A DNA stretch of 40,787 nucleotides from Temnopleurus reevesii (taxonomy: Eukaryota; Echinodermata; Echinoidea; Temnopleuroida; Temnopleuridae). The notes beneath the pieces are model-generated. The model ran no database searches, was not told the DNA's origin, and saw only the letters and a list, made by a program, of their open reading frames with translations. This document shows, piece after piece, positions 31,401 to 40,787 of this stretch (its first letter is position 1; every line of letters begins with the position of its first letter). The stretch is from the NCBI GenBank assembly GCA_036244855.1, contig BQKZ01000022.1:129051-169837 (forward strand), read 5' to 3'. The translations under genes were made by a program, and so were the position numbers.

Positions 31401-31734
31401 AAAAATGTCAATGTCAGGAGCTAGCAAAATAAAGATGTAATAATTATTTCGTGTTTTAACATACTCTATTAAAATGTTGAGGACAACTCCTATGGGCAAA
31501 TCCACGGCAAAAGAAATAGTAAAATATTCTGTAAAATTTATTCTAAAACATATGAAGTAAAAAAGGAGCTTGAGCTTTCGATCATAGCAGAATCTTGATC
31601 ATAAGTAAAATGACAAGGAAATGAAGTGAACACACAAGTATATGTTTGTAGAAAAAAAGCTAAACAAGGAGGTGGAAAGAAAGAGTAGATTGAGGTGTAG
31701 CTAATCACAGAGCAAGGAGAGAAGAATAAAGGAT

Positions 31735-31801
31735 CTCCAATACTTGAAAAAGAAGATGGTCCAGCTGGTCCAATACTTGAAAGAAAAAATGTCCAGCTAG
31801 T
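31735..31801. repeat. Short two-copy tandem repeat
   Basis: TCCAATACTTGAAA and GTCCAGCT recur with a period of about 33 bp. Minor feature. Confidence 0.6.
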
Positions 31802-31966
31802 CATTTTTTTCTTTTTTTAAGTAATGGAGGTCCTTTATTCCTCCCTCCTAGTTTTTCTAAAAATAAAATCGACCAAAAAATGTCATATTTAGTGACATCA
31901 CTCATGACAAGAAGCATCACAAACTTTCACCAGTTTCAACTCTCAGAAATCATCAGTCGTAATAAT

Positions 31967-32248
31967 AGACCACTTTCGTAATGTATTCAAAATTTATGCA
32001 CGCTTCTTTGTCAAACGCACAATGACCAACTATTTGTTAATGTGCTATAACATAATGACATTTCAATAGAAGCATTGTGGATAGCACACAGTGGTTGCTA
32101 GGTTGTTCAAGGTACAATGTTTGTAAAACCTAACAACGTTAATGTATGCAAGTGGCATTCTGACTATTGTACTCTCATTATTTTCTGACAGCGGAAGACA
32201 AAGTATGATTTTGATACATTGCAAAATACATTGCAAAAGTGATCTATT
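31967..32248 (+). mobile_element. MITE family F4, copy 2
   Basis: Starts TAGACCACTTTCGTAATG and ends near ATTGCAAAAGTGATCTA, an approximate inverse. It aligns along its length with the inverted element at 20305-20599. Confidence 0.75.
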
Positions 32249-32657
32249 TATTTTCAACGCATGGGAAATTTCGCGAGCGCGCTCTGAAAGTCGTAGAAAT
32301 AGCGCGCATGTTTATTTGATGACTACAAGAACCAACGAGTAGCTCTGTGTGTGTAACACATACCGGAACTTACGCGCGCTGTCTTTTTGTAATTTGGTAT
32401 CACAAAACAAAGAAATCATCGTGTGTCGATCGGTTTTCCCCATGTGCAAACAGTCTCACATGCAAAATGAGTGGAATTCACACCTCACACAAATAACCGA
32501 CACACACGATCGGAAATGAACTTCACTTTGGCCCGACTCCAATTTCGTGGCGGTCCGTAAGAACAACATTTTGTTGTGCCATTTAAACCGAGATAAGCCA
32601 TTATACGTGGAGGAATTATCTTCCAATTGCATACACATTTATGTTCATGCATGTAAT

Positions 32658-32785
32658 GCCCCGGTCACATAGAGGCCCGGGAGCAACACGATTCAACAAG
32701 ATTCTTTGTTAATTCATGGTTAACTGCCTCAGAACAAAGAGTCGTGTTGAATCGTGTTGCTTCCGGGGTCTTATGTGACCGGGGC
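32658..32785 (+). mobile_element. Palindromic element family P, copy 1
   Basis: The left arm begins GCCCCGGTCACATAG and the right arm ends ATGTGACCGGGGC, with AGCAACACGATTCAACA inverted as TGTTGAATCGTGTTGCT. The centre contains GTTAAC. Five copies (32658, 34412, 35128, 35662, 36099) lie in 3.6 kb. The plus orientation is defined by AATTCATGGTTAACTGCC. Confidence 0.9.
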
Positions 32786-32799
32786 TTAACTTGTAAATA

Positions 32800-33017
32800 C
32801 ATCAGCTGGTTTAACATCCTTTTTTTCATTCTTACACAAAACAAGATATAAACTATTTCCGAAAAGTTAAGTGGGCCACAGACAATAGAGCCATGCGCCG
32901 TGTATTCAACTGTGCGGAAACAACAATCGCAAGCCGGTTTTGATTTAATTAGAATTGCAAAGGACCATTGAATTTGCGTTCGACTTAATTTTGCGAAAAT
33001 ATTTTTTATCGTGTTAT
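32800..33017 (-). mobile_element. MITE family F1, single-arm copy, inverted
   Basis: Contains the F1 words GTATTCAACTGTGCGGAAAC and TTCGACTTAATTTTGCG, and ends near ATTTTTTATCGTG, matching the right end at about 6352. Confidence 0.65.
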
Positions 33018-33139
33018 AAGTAATCCATACCTTTAAATGGTGCAATATCAGGCAACGGCAATCGCCTACAGGAAGCTTCCATGTGCGCACGACGCTTTCA
33101 CTCAAAGTATCATATCCAGTCACTTTCGTAAGATAAACA

Positions 33140-34305
33140 CCAACGTCCACTACATGCTAGGATACCAGGTACAATTTAAACTTCTCAAAATGTCATCAAC
33201 TCTTTATAGGTATATCCATGGCGTAAGTGTTTAATTCATGTGTTTGAAATTAATTATTGCCATAACAGTGTTAATTGTATGATGTATTCATTGCTTTAAG
33301 CCGCACGTGAAGCAATTGATCCGTGAATTTCAATTGTTCCCGGTCTCGCTTCGCGATCCGCATGGACAGCCAGCATTGTTCACGACTACGGTACTTGCTC
33401 CTCCCCAGTGCTCCCGTCATGAATTCCGTTCAAATCTAGTTTTCAGAGTAGCCTCCCCTAAATTAGTTTTGAAAGCCGGTTCGGAAGGCCAGTTGTGTCC
33501 CCGTTCAGATTAAAGACCCGGAAAACTAGATTTCAAGTCCGCTTGGAGTCTTCATCGCTTAAAGTGGCCTTGATGTACAAACAGCTGGATTCATTAACCT
33601 CCTGCACGATCCACATGCGTGTATATTGATATTCCCAGTTCTTTGTTCCCGTATAGTCTCTGCATACCGCGAGCACATGCAGCAGAATGTTTCACATATT
33701 CAGACTGAAATTTACAACCTAAGGCCGCTTTACGAGTCTCGAGCATTCAGACTGCTTGCTGAACTGGTTCCATGCCACAAAAATCTACCAGGTGGCGTAA
33801 ATTAAAAACAAAAAAAGTTTGGTAATCAACTTTCGTCACGTCTAATTGTCCCGTTCAGACAAGTCGTTAAACTAGTTTCAGTCAAACTGATTTCCGTTCA
33901 GTGGTTTAAAGCCGTATATCTGAGCTGGGACTAGGCTTCAGTCACCCAAGTTCAGAAGACCAACCTCCAGTACACGCTATCACTTTAAGCACAACAAGAT
34001 AAACTTCTCAAAATGTGCCCCAGGTGATTTTAAGGTATATGTATAACGTAAGTGTTTTATGTGTTTGAAATGTTTGTGCATGATTACAACAATGTTCGTT
34101 GTCGTTTTTGTTGTTGTCTCTGTGTTTGTTGTTGTTGTTGTGTTTGGTTTCAATGACGCTTCATTCATGTATGAATATTTGCGCTACCTTCGCTCTTTCA
34201 AGCCGTACGTGGAGCAACTGGTCCGTGAATTTCAATTGTTCCCCGTCTCGCTCGGCAATTCGCATGACCACGAGCATTGTTCACGACTACTCGCTCGTTC
34301 GTAGA
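33140..34305 (+). repeat. Duplicated block with conserved exon-like parts
   Basis: About 33140-33400 recurs at about 33960-34300. Shared parts include AACTTCTCAAAATGT, GGTATAT-then-CGTAAGTG, TGTGTTTGAAAT, CCGTGAATTTCAATTGTTCC and AGCATTGTTCACGACTAC. In the plus frame the last region reads REFQLFPVSL in both copies. I do not recognise a protein. The second copy contains a GTT-rich run (about 34100-34145). There are splice-like signals but no proven gene. Confidence 0.55.
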
Positions 34306-34411
34306 GATCCGCCATACGTTCCGCTTTATGGGCGGAGCTAACACCGTGAGCAGTTGAACAAAGGCCTGGGACAAAGTAAACAACCTGTATTGAAGCATCA
34401 CAAATAGTTAA

Positions 34412-34539
34412 GTCCCGGTCACATAGGACCCCGGAAGCAACACGATTCAACACGACTCTTTGTTCGATGGCAGTTAACTGTGAATTAACAAAGAGAAGTG
34501 TTGAATCGTGTTGCTTCCGGTGTCCTATGTGACCGGGGT
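34412..34539 (-). mobile_element. Palindromic element family P, copy 2
   Basis: Starts GTCCCGGTCACATAGGACC and ends GGTGTCCTATGTGACCGGGG. The centre is GGCAGTTAACTGTGAATT, opposite in orientation to copy 1. Confidence 0.9.
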
Positions 34540-35127
34540 ATTAGATGGGTACAAGACATTTCCATCCTTTATCATTCTGTGGAAAAAGAAATATTAAACA
34601 GGAGTCGCCCCTGGGGATTTATTTTGTTATGATGGAGCTATTATGAATATTTGAATGAAGTTGTTTACTTTCAGACTTTCCTCTTTCCTACCTGTTCACA
34701 GTGTCACCTGAAGCAACATCTTTAGGAGCCCGGAATTGTAACTTTCGTCTATTGTACGCCATTCAGCAGCAGTGAGACTGCCATGTGCCATTTTAATTAA
34801 CCTTTTCAAGTTCCAAGTTTCAAGGAAAAGTGGCAACCACCTTTAAAAGATGCATCAACCTATAGAAGAGGTCATCTCAAGTCAAGAGTAAGTCACAACC
34901 ACAATTATTTACTTTCAAAATGAAGATGTACATGTACCTATCTTCAGTTGATGCAAGGACAGTACAAGATACTGTCAGCGCCATAAGATGCGGCAACCTT
35001 CTCTACATTCTTTTATTTTATTTAATATTATATCAAGAGCATGTAGCATAAAGTATGCAATAAAGCTTACTATAAATGAAGTCTTTGGCAAACATTTATC
35101 ATAAAGATACGATCAATTCTTAGTTAC
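34540..35127. other. Non-coding stretch
   Basis: No gene is recognised on either strand. Confidence 0.4.
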
Positions 35128-35213
35128 GCCCTGGTCACATATGGCCCCGGAAGCAACTCGATTCAACACATTCCTTTGTTCTGAGGCAGTTAACTGTAAA
35201 TTAACAAAGAGTC
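35128..35213 (-). mobile_element. Palindromic element family P, copy 3, truncated
   Basis: The left arm (GCCCTGGTCACATATGG) and the centre (GGCAGTTAACTGTAAATT) are present, but the right arm stops after AACAAAGAGTC, so it cannot form the full hairpin. Confidence 0.85.
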
Positions 35214-35281
35214 AAGTCAAGAAATTAATAAAGATGAAAAGGAAATCATTATAATGTCTTGCGTTGTAATATCTGGGTTAA

Positions 35282-35549
35282 TGCGATTCACACCTTTGCG
35301 TTTTTAGCCTGCGTCGGCCCATCGTTTTTTTAGAAAACTAAAATTTAATACGCTCCCCGAGCGCACAGTATTCGCTGAACAGATGGCGAACTGACGCCCG
35401 CAGCTTGCTCTCAAGGAGCGTTCGCCGAGCTCCAGTCCACCGTTTGACCTGCTTCTTTTTGCGTCAAGGGAGCAATTTTAATATTAAAAAACGCAGTGAA
35501 AACGCTGGGCCGACGCAGGCTAAAAATGCAAAGGTGTGAAGCGGCCTTT
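35282..35549. mobile_element. MITE family F6, copy 1
   Basis: TCACACCTTTGCGTTTTTAG and CCTGCGTCGGCCC at the left are inverted at the right (GGGCCGACGCAGG, then CTAAAAATGCAAAGGTGTGA). The interior is G+C-richer than its surroundings and lacks a coding domain. A second copy lies at 37194-37461. Confidence 0.85.
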
Positions 35550-35661
35550 ACCTGTTCACATTTGACTTAGTAATTTCTGTTAATATCATAAAAATTCAGT
35601 ATATTATTATCACATTTATTGGGACAATGTTTGACATCCGCGCATTTAACGATTTCCTAAA

Positions 35662-35792
35662 GCCCCAGTCACATAGGATCCCGGAAGCAACACGATTCAT
35701 CCCGACTCGTTGTTCTGCGGCAGTTAACTGTGAATTAAAAAAAGGGTCGGGGTGAATCGTGTTGCTTCCGGGGTCCTATATGTGACCGGGGC
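35662..35792 (-). mobile_element. Palindromic element family P, copy 4, with matched arm changes
   Basis: It has ATTCATCCCGAC in the left arm and GTCGGGGTGAAT in the right arm, where the other copies have ATTCAACACGAC or its inverse. Both arms therefore depart from the family at the same positions, keeping the stem paired apart from one G-T pair. Confidence 0.9.
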
Positions 35793-36098
35793 TTAACAAT
35801 CTAGAATGTGAAAAGTTGCTGATTGTGATGGCTTTATGTTCCCTCTCATTTACTATAACAAAATAAAATTGTATGAGAATATGAAAGAATTATAGATAAT
35901 TGAGTTAACATTTCGTTCTCCTGTAAAAACTGGTTTCAAAATAACTTAGTATGCGGTTAACCGATATATTAAAACACTGATGATGATTTCGATCACTGTA
36001 AATGCTTATTGAAATATCATGGAAAAGGAAAAAGGGGCAATAATATTTGATTTCTAAGAATTAATATGTTTGAAGAGCTTGAAAGGCAAGGATCTTAT
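35793..36098. other. Non-coding spacer
   Basis: A+T-rich DNA between two palindromic elements; nothing is recognised. Confidence 0.4.
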
Positions 36099-36223
36099 GC
36101 CCTGGTCACATAGGATCCCGGAAGCAACACGGTTCAACACGACTCTTTGTTAATTCACAGTTAACTGCCTCCGAACAAAGAGTCGTGAATCGTGTTGCTT
36201 CCAGGGCCATATGTGACCGGGGC
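36099..36223 (+). mobile_element. Palindromic element family P, copy 5
   Basis: Starts GCCCTGGTCACATAGGATCC and ends CCATATGTGACCGGGGC. The centre AATTCACAGTTAACTGCC is in the orientation of copy 1. A few bases are lost from the right arm (AGAGTCGTGAATCG). Confidence 0.9.
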
Positions 36224-36659
36224 TTTAAGTGTATCACACTCGTTAAGGTATTCTAGTCTTTCTTAGAGTCATGTCACAATGTAACTTTAAGAACGATTTC
36301 GTGCAACATCACCCAGGTTTAGTGAATATAAGAACTAGTTGGAATTCACTGCCTGATTATGCGTTCAATATCTGCACTGATAAAGCTGGACTAGCGTATT
36401 TCCATAATACTAGAACCTAATCAGGCTAATGAGGGGAGCTCTCTGAGATCGGTCAATGGTTATGGTAGTTAGATTCGTAAATCATTACATTCATTAGCAA
36501 AATGATAAATTGATAATTCTATTCTGAAAAGTGTATCAAAATATGCCGACTTATTTCTCCGACATCTCGATCTAGGAAGAACAGAGGGATTTATTTTAAT
36601 TCCTTTTAAAGGGTGTTCCAGCCAGTCTGTAATCAATCTGATTGGGACAATCATAAATT

Positions 36660-36928
36660 GACCTGGGTTGGTTGCAGGTTCGATCCCCGGTCGCCTCCCT
36701 CTCTCTTTCTTCTTCTCCTGGCGTAAATATTCAAATCTGAATGATATAGGCCTACGCCGTTAAAAAAACACACGAATTTCACACCCTCTCTCTTTCTATC
36801 TCTCCCTCTGTCTCTTTCTTATGCAATTGTTCACACTCCTGTAATTTTATCATTATATTCTGATTTATTTTTAATATGTTATATTTCTTTTAAACCGATA
36901 TTGATTGGGGACTGAAATACAATACATC
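36660..36928 (+). mobile_element. Possible truncated tRNA-derived SINE
   Basis: A box B-like GGTTCGATCCCC lies at about 36678-36689, followed by a CT-rich body (36697-36820) and a tail near GACTGAAATACAATACATC. Box A is not evident, so the head is incomplete or diverged. Confidence 0.4.
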
Positions 36929-37193
36929 TTCATCAGAATAGAGCGCTTTCGATAGATCTCCAGAAAAGATCCGAATGTGATTTTCAGCATGATAGACGTA
37001 ATTATCTGTAATATAATATTCGCTTTCGCTCTCAGTGCGAAGTCATATTCGTATCATTTGCAATAAATGGCATATCGGTCAATTGAATAAACAAACCAAT
37101 CGTCCTTATGGATTGCACGATCCTTGCCTGATTTTCGTCCGAACGGTCACCTGATGAGCTTTATATTGAATTATTGCTTTCAGGATGTCGGTT

Positions 37194-37461
37194 TTAAGGC
37201 CGGCTCACACCTTTGCGTTTTTAGCCTGCGTCGGCCCAGCGTTTTTTTTTTAAATTAAAAACGTTCACTGGACACACAGAGACGTGGGTCAAATGGTAGA
37301 CTGACCCTCGGCGTATGCTCCTTGAGCGCAAGCCGAACGTCACTCCACCGTCTGATCCGCGCATGCTGTGCGCTCGGGAAGCGTTTTTTTTATTTTCAAA
37401 AACGCTTGCCCGACGCAGGCTTAAAGCTAAAATAAACGCAAACGTGTGAGTCTGCCTTTAC
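37194..37461. mobile_element. MITE family F6, copy 2
   Basis: CTCACACCTTTGCGTTTTTA and CCTGCGTCGGCCC at the left match copy 1. The right end carries CCCGACGCAGG and CGCAAACGTGTGAG. The interior is diverged from copy 1. Confidence 0.85.
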
Positions 37462-37714
37462 ACGATTCCTGACTATGCCCGCTTTCTGATTGGACGTGTG
37501 CGAGATAAAAACCTACCACTTGTATAGATACCAAAGATGGAATGACATACAATGGTTATTTACAGAGTGAAAAAAGGAATCAGAGTTGTACATATAGTTG
37601 GGGGAAAATAGATCGAGTGAGAATTATATTTCAATCATTATATCTTTTGCTAACTGGAATCAAACGTATGCAGTAATACTACTGTTACCATGATTAATAC
37701 TACTATTACTTCGT

Positions 37715-37717
37715 CTT

Positions 37718-37757
<40 letters not shown>

Positions 37758-37790
37758 AACTACTACAACTACTGCTACTACTACTAACAA
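37715..37790. repeat. ACT trinucleotide microsatellite
   Basis: About 25 ACT-type units with a few interruptions (ACA, GCT). It leads into an AAT-rich stretch next to the SINE-like body at 37797. Confidence 0.9.
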
Positions 37791-37796
37791 TGATAA

Positions 37797-37980
37797 CGAT
37801 AATGACAATAATAATCATCACTATATGCACGTCTTATAAAGCGCTATATTCCTTTGACAGGTGTCTCTAAACGCTCTGTAATACTTCGAACATCTTTTTT
37901 TCCTGCCATTCCTCCCACCTGGGTTGAGTGTGGCAAAATGGATGAGGTTCATGCTGAAGAAAACCTAATTCACTGTTAGG
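37797..37980 (-). mobile_element. SINE body related to the 25137-25567 element
   Basis: An AAT-rich tail followed by TATAAAGCGCTATAT and CACCTGGGTTGAGTGTGGCA corresponds to the body of the SINE at 25137. The tRNA-like head is missing. A separate GGTTCGATTCCC at about 38056-38067 is in the other orientation and may be an unrelated tRNA-like scrap. Confidence 0.5.
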
Positions 37981-38439
37981 TCAACACAAGCAGGTACATG
38001 ACTATTATGGTAAATCATCTGACTTGGAATATGAAACGATTCTTAATGGTTAGGGTTCGATTCCCACTGCCGCCGTTATTTTCATTTTTATTTTGGAGGT
38101 TTGTTTAGAAATGATGGTGCAACATTTCACCCTAAAAGGTGCACCGAGTTTACGATGATGAATTTAGGTTTAAAGGCGTTTCTCATTCAATTCGGAATAT
38201 TTACGCCTGTTTATATTTTCATATTTCGAGTTTTTCTTTTGATAGAGAATTTTTGGATTCTTTGTCGAGATTTGACAGAAACGAAAGCGTTAATTTTGGA
38301 GCGGTAAAAGGAACCTTTTCCATTATTGTTGTGTATTATTTACATTTGATTATTATATTTCATGGACCCCATGGAAGAACAGAGCCATTTTAATAATGGC
38401 TCTGAAATGGGCAATCCATCCGATATTCTCTTTTTTTAA

Positions 38440-38519
38440 TCCTGTGTCATATCATGTATATATGTATTGTATTTTTTTTAATGGTATATCAGAAATAAAA
38501 TCAATCAATCAATCAATCA
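38440..38519 (+). repeat. Retroposon 3' tail with AATC repeats
   Basis: AATGGTATATCAGAAATAAA is followed by four to five AATC units. A similar tail (GATGGTATATCAATAAATAC) occurs at 39957-39990. They are probably 3' ends of one non-LTR retroposon family whose bodies are not recognisable here. Confidence 0.5.
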
Positions 38520-38970
38520 GAGCCACCGCATTAAAGCTAAAAATACTTAATAGCCCAATAACATTGTTTAGACAATTTTATCTTGTTATACACTTATTGT
38601 TTAATTCTTATTATTTGTACTTATTCTAATTTCCTTGGAAAGTTTTCGCCATGTAGAAAGAGGATTACAAATCCAGAAAGACCAACACTCTAGAAAAAAA
38701 CTTTTTTTTCCTTTTGCAGCCCCCTATTTTGGATCATTTGTTACTTCTTGTTTTATATCTTTACTTGTTTTCTTTTATTTTAGTGTATATAGCGACGCAT
38801 CGACTATCTTTTTTTCGGGTCAGATTTGACATGTTTATGGATAGTTTTACTGTGATTTGTCAATTTTAGTGAAAAGCAAAACAAATTTTCGGGTAGGGCA
38901 GGTCGATAGAGGGCCACCATACAATTCCTCTGGGGCCTAATGTGTCTGTCAGTAACCGGCGCGCCCACAA
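38520..38970. other. Non-coding stretch
   Basis: No gene is recognised on either strand between the retroposon tail and the hairpin at 38971. Confidence 0.4.
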
Positions 38971-39134
38971 TACGGAGCTTAAGCAAATAAGACGGAAGGG
39001 CCGATCAGGACGTTATTTCTCAAGCGCGGGAAAATCTAGCGGGCCGGTAAGATTGAGAACGCCCGCTAGATTTCCCCGCGCTTGAGAAATAATGTCCTGG
39101 TCGGCCCTTCCGTCTTCTTTGCTTAAGCTCCGTA
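38971..39134. repeat. Long near-perfect hairpin, 74-bp arms
   Basis: Arms 38971-39044 and 39061-39134 pair with only four mismatches in 74 by hand count, around a 16-base loop. The stem includes TTTCTCAAGCGCGGG and GACGGAAGGGCCGA. No target duplication is obvious. It is probably a MITE, but only one copy is in the window. Confidence 0.9.
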
Positions 39135-39546
39135 ATGCCCGGAAGTTCACGGCGTAACACACCGACTTAAATTTTACCTTATTCTTGCAAACTCAAAGAA
39201 ATATTTATAGGGTAAGTCATTGAAATAAAAAGAGGTTATGGTGCCCCATACTTATTCAATCCTTTATGAAGAAAATAAAAGCCTCATTGACTTACCGACA
39301 TTTTGACGATCAAAATTATTGACCTGAAAAAGTGAACGATTAATTTCAAGGTAAACAGAAAATTATCACTTTGGTTTCATGCACTTTATCTCTGCGTATG
39401 CCCCAAAAGTGGACGGAGAAAAGGGAATTCAATTTACTCAGAAATGTAAACTTACAGGTTGCCGCTCTTCAGATTAGATTTTCAAATTACATTAATCGAA
39501 CAACGCTCACTTGGTAATTGCGCGTTTAAAAGGCCCCTAAATAAAG
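39135..39546. other. Non-coding stretch
   Basis: No gene or repeat is recognised. Confidence 0.4.
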
Positions 39547-39711
39547 TGTTCACACGCCCAATCAATAGCCCTCACGATTGCCTGACCGACCCGACAATGA
39601 TTTATCGGTGCTTCGGAGCGTAGTGTGAACACGTCAGATTCAATACAGCTCAAATCTGCGGGTGTGTCGTAGAATAGCATCGCATTCGAACGTTTGATTT
39701 CAGGGCGTGAA
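39547..39711. mobile_element. Possible MITE with short inverted ends
   Basis: GTGTTCACACGCCC at the left and GGGCGTGAACAC at the right are inverted apart from two bases. The interior is unlike the other families. Evidence rests on the ends only. Confidence 0.35.
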
Positions 39712-39956
39712 CACCACCACCACTACCATCAGGGGCTAGGAGATTTTTAAATCTGATGAAATGAATTTCGAAATGAATTTCGAATGTCACTGATCATTTT
39801 TGGATTCCTGACGTTATATCAAAGATGACGCAACAAGTTTTGCTCTGGAATTCGGTAAGTCATTGCTCTTATATTTTTATTTTCAATTGTTATTTTGTAA
39901 TCTTTTCAAATCTTTATGATATTGTAATCTTTTGTCAATATTTGTTTTCTATGTTG

Positions 39957-39990
39957 ATGGTATATCAATAAATACATAAATAAAAAAAAA
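39957..39990 (+). repeat. Retroposon 3' tail with poly(A)
   Basis: GATGGTATATCAATAAATAC leads into an A run. It resembles the tail at 38440-38519. Confidence 0.45.
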
Positions 39991-40560
39991 ATTTACTCTT
40001 AAGGATGAGATAAAGGTTCATACCACGTGAATAAAGACAATGGCTAACATGATTTTCTGCTTCGGGAACAATAATTCTAGCCCTAAGATGCATACTATTT
40101 ATATTGGTATATGCAGTCTTTGCTATGAATTTCAGATGTTCACAAGAACCTGACCAAACTTATTCATACAAATTGTGATTTTCAGGATTAACCTGTACAT
40201 GCAGCTTAGCAAATGAAATTATAATCACTCTTATGGTGATAAATACAGGCCCGGATCAATGATTTTGAAATAGGGGGGGGGGGGGGGGCTCATTCTTGTT
40301 GTATACACCCAATCTCAGGCTGTAAGATATTCTGTTAAAATATCTTTATTTCTTATCCGGCATCGTTGTCTTCTACTCCTCAGCTTCGATTCAACTTATC
40401 TTTTCTTCTTCATCCCTTCCTGTCTTTCTAAATTACCTTACAAATGAGCAAAGCTGGCTAAGGCCATGGAAAAACGTATTCCCAATAGGACGGTTTACTA
40501 ATGCATTCCAATTGATGTACGCTTCTTGCTAACTTCCGTATACGTGGTATAGTATAGAAA
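39991..40560. other. Non-coding stretch
   Basis: No gene is recognised. A G run of about 13-14 bases lies near 40275-40288. Confidence 0.4.
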
Positions 40561-40720
40561 TATACAATGACTCTCGAGGTTCTGGTTAGAACTATTCGCA
40601 CGAATGAGCTTCAGATAGTAACATACTCCCGAGGGCCAACGGCCCGAGGGAGAATGTTACTATCTGATGCTCATGAGTGCGAATGGTTTTAGCCAGTACC
40701 GAGATTCAAGTCATTGTATA
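40561..40720. repeat. Long hairpin, ~77-bp arms, 3-base loop
   Basis: The left arm 40561-40637 and the right arm 40641-40720 are inverted with a few mismatches and small indels. Shared words include TATACAATGA, CAGATAGTAAC and CCCGAGGGCC meeting at the centre. It is almost loop-free. Probably a MITE. Confidence 0.85.
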
Positions 40721-40787
40721 TTACTTTTATATCCCTTCTACAAAAAGAAAGTAGCAGTTTAAATCTTATCGACTGCATCGATTTTTT

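Noticed and set aside
32665..33150. 161-codon minus-strand open frame
   Set aside because: It runs through a palindromic element and an F1 repeat arm; the apparent coding length comes from repeats.
32658..36223. CRISPR array or regularly spaced repeat system
   Set aside because: The repeats are ~130-bp palindromes in both orientations with irregular spacing of hundreds of bases to 1.6 kb, as expected of MITEs.

Overview
The window looks like nuclear DNA of an invertebrate deuterostome, most likely an echinoderm and probably a sea urchin. Reasons: a same-strand cluster of intronless rhodopsin-type GPCRs resembling the lineage-expanded receptors of sea urchins, a single-exon B-box/coiled-coil/propeller-like protein, A+T-rich non-coding DNA, several tRNA-derived SINEs, and many short inverted-repeat elements (MITEs). 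No bacterial operons, rRNA, intact tRNA or CRISPR array is visible. The species call is inference; a hemichordate or another echinoderm is not excluded.

Layout. (1) 1-10.5 kb: a minus-strand GPCR cluster. One gene runs off the left edge (1-1014), a TM6-TM7 remnant lies at 5028-5280, and longer genes lie at 6361-7449 (tail frameshifted) and 9534-10520. Between them are decayed non-LTR retrotransposon ends and two foldback elements. (2) 10.5-14.7 kb: no gene; a tRNA-derived SINE and a TTAA-flanked MITE split by a second SINE. (3) 14703-16151 (+): the only plus-strand gene that looks intact, a RING-less TRIM-like protein. (4) 16.4-22.7 kb: a large inverted duplication, further MITEs, and a tandem array of about 947-bp units punctuated by a 222-234 bp element with inverted ends. 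(5) 22.8-26.6 kb (+): two exon-like pieces resembling the first and last membrane segments of an SLC16 (monocarboxylate transporter) protein, the second cut by a MITE, with a SINE between whose tRNA-like head is tandemly triplicated. (6) 27.4-29.9 kb: a reverse-transcriptase relic, a 403-base gap, a scrambled GPCR fragment and an intact GPCR at 28861-29877 (-). (7) 30-40.8 kb: no recognisable gene; many hairpin-forming elements, including five copies of one ~130-bp palindrome in 3.6 kb and two long hairpins near the right end.

The GPCRs share a design: a short N-terminus, Asn in TM1, Asp in TM2, an NRF motif where DRY is usual, a Cys in the second extracellular loop, NPLVY in TM7, and a conserved tail (LTRRxSxIxEPTxWAR). 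They appear to be tandem duplicates at different stages: intact, tail-frameshifted, truncated and shuffled. A chemosensory role is suggested by family behaviour, not by the sequence itself. No new multi-gene system is evident. The most unusual content is the dense set of inverted repeats, the matched arm changes in one palindrome copy, the shuffled GPCR pieces and the triplicated Pol III-type promoter head.
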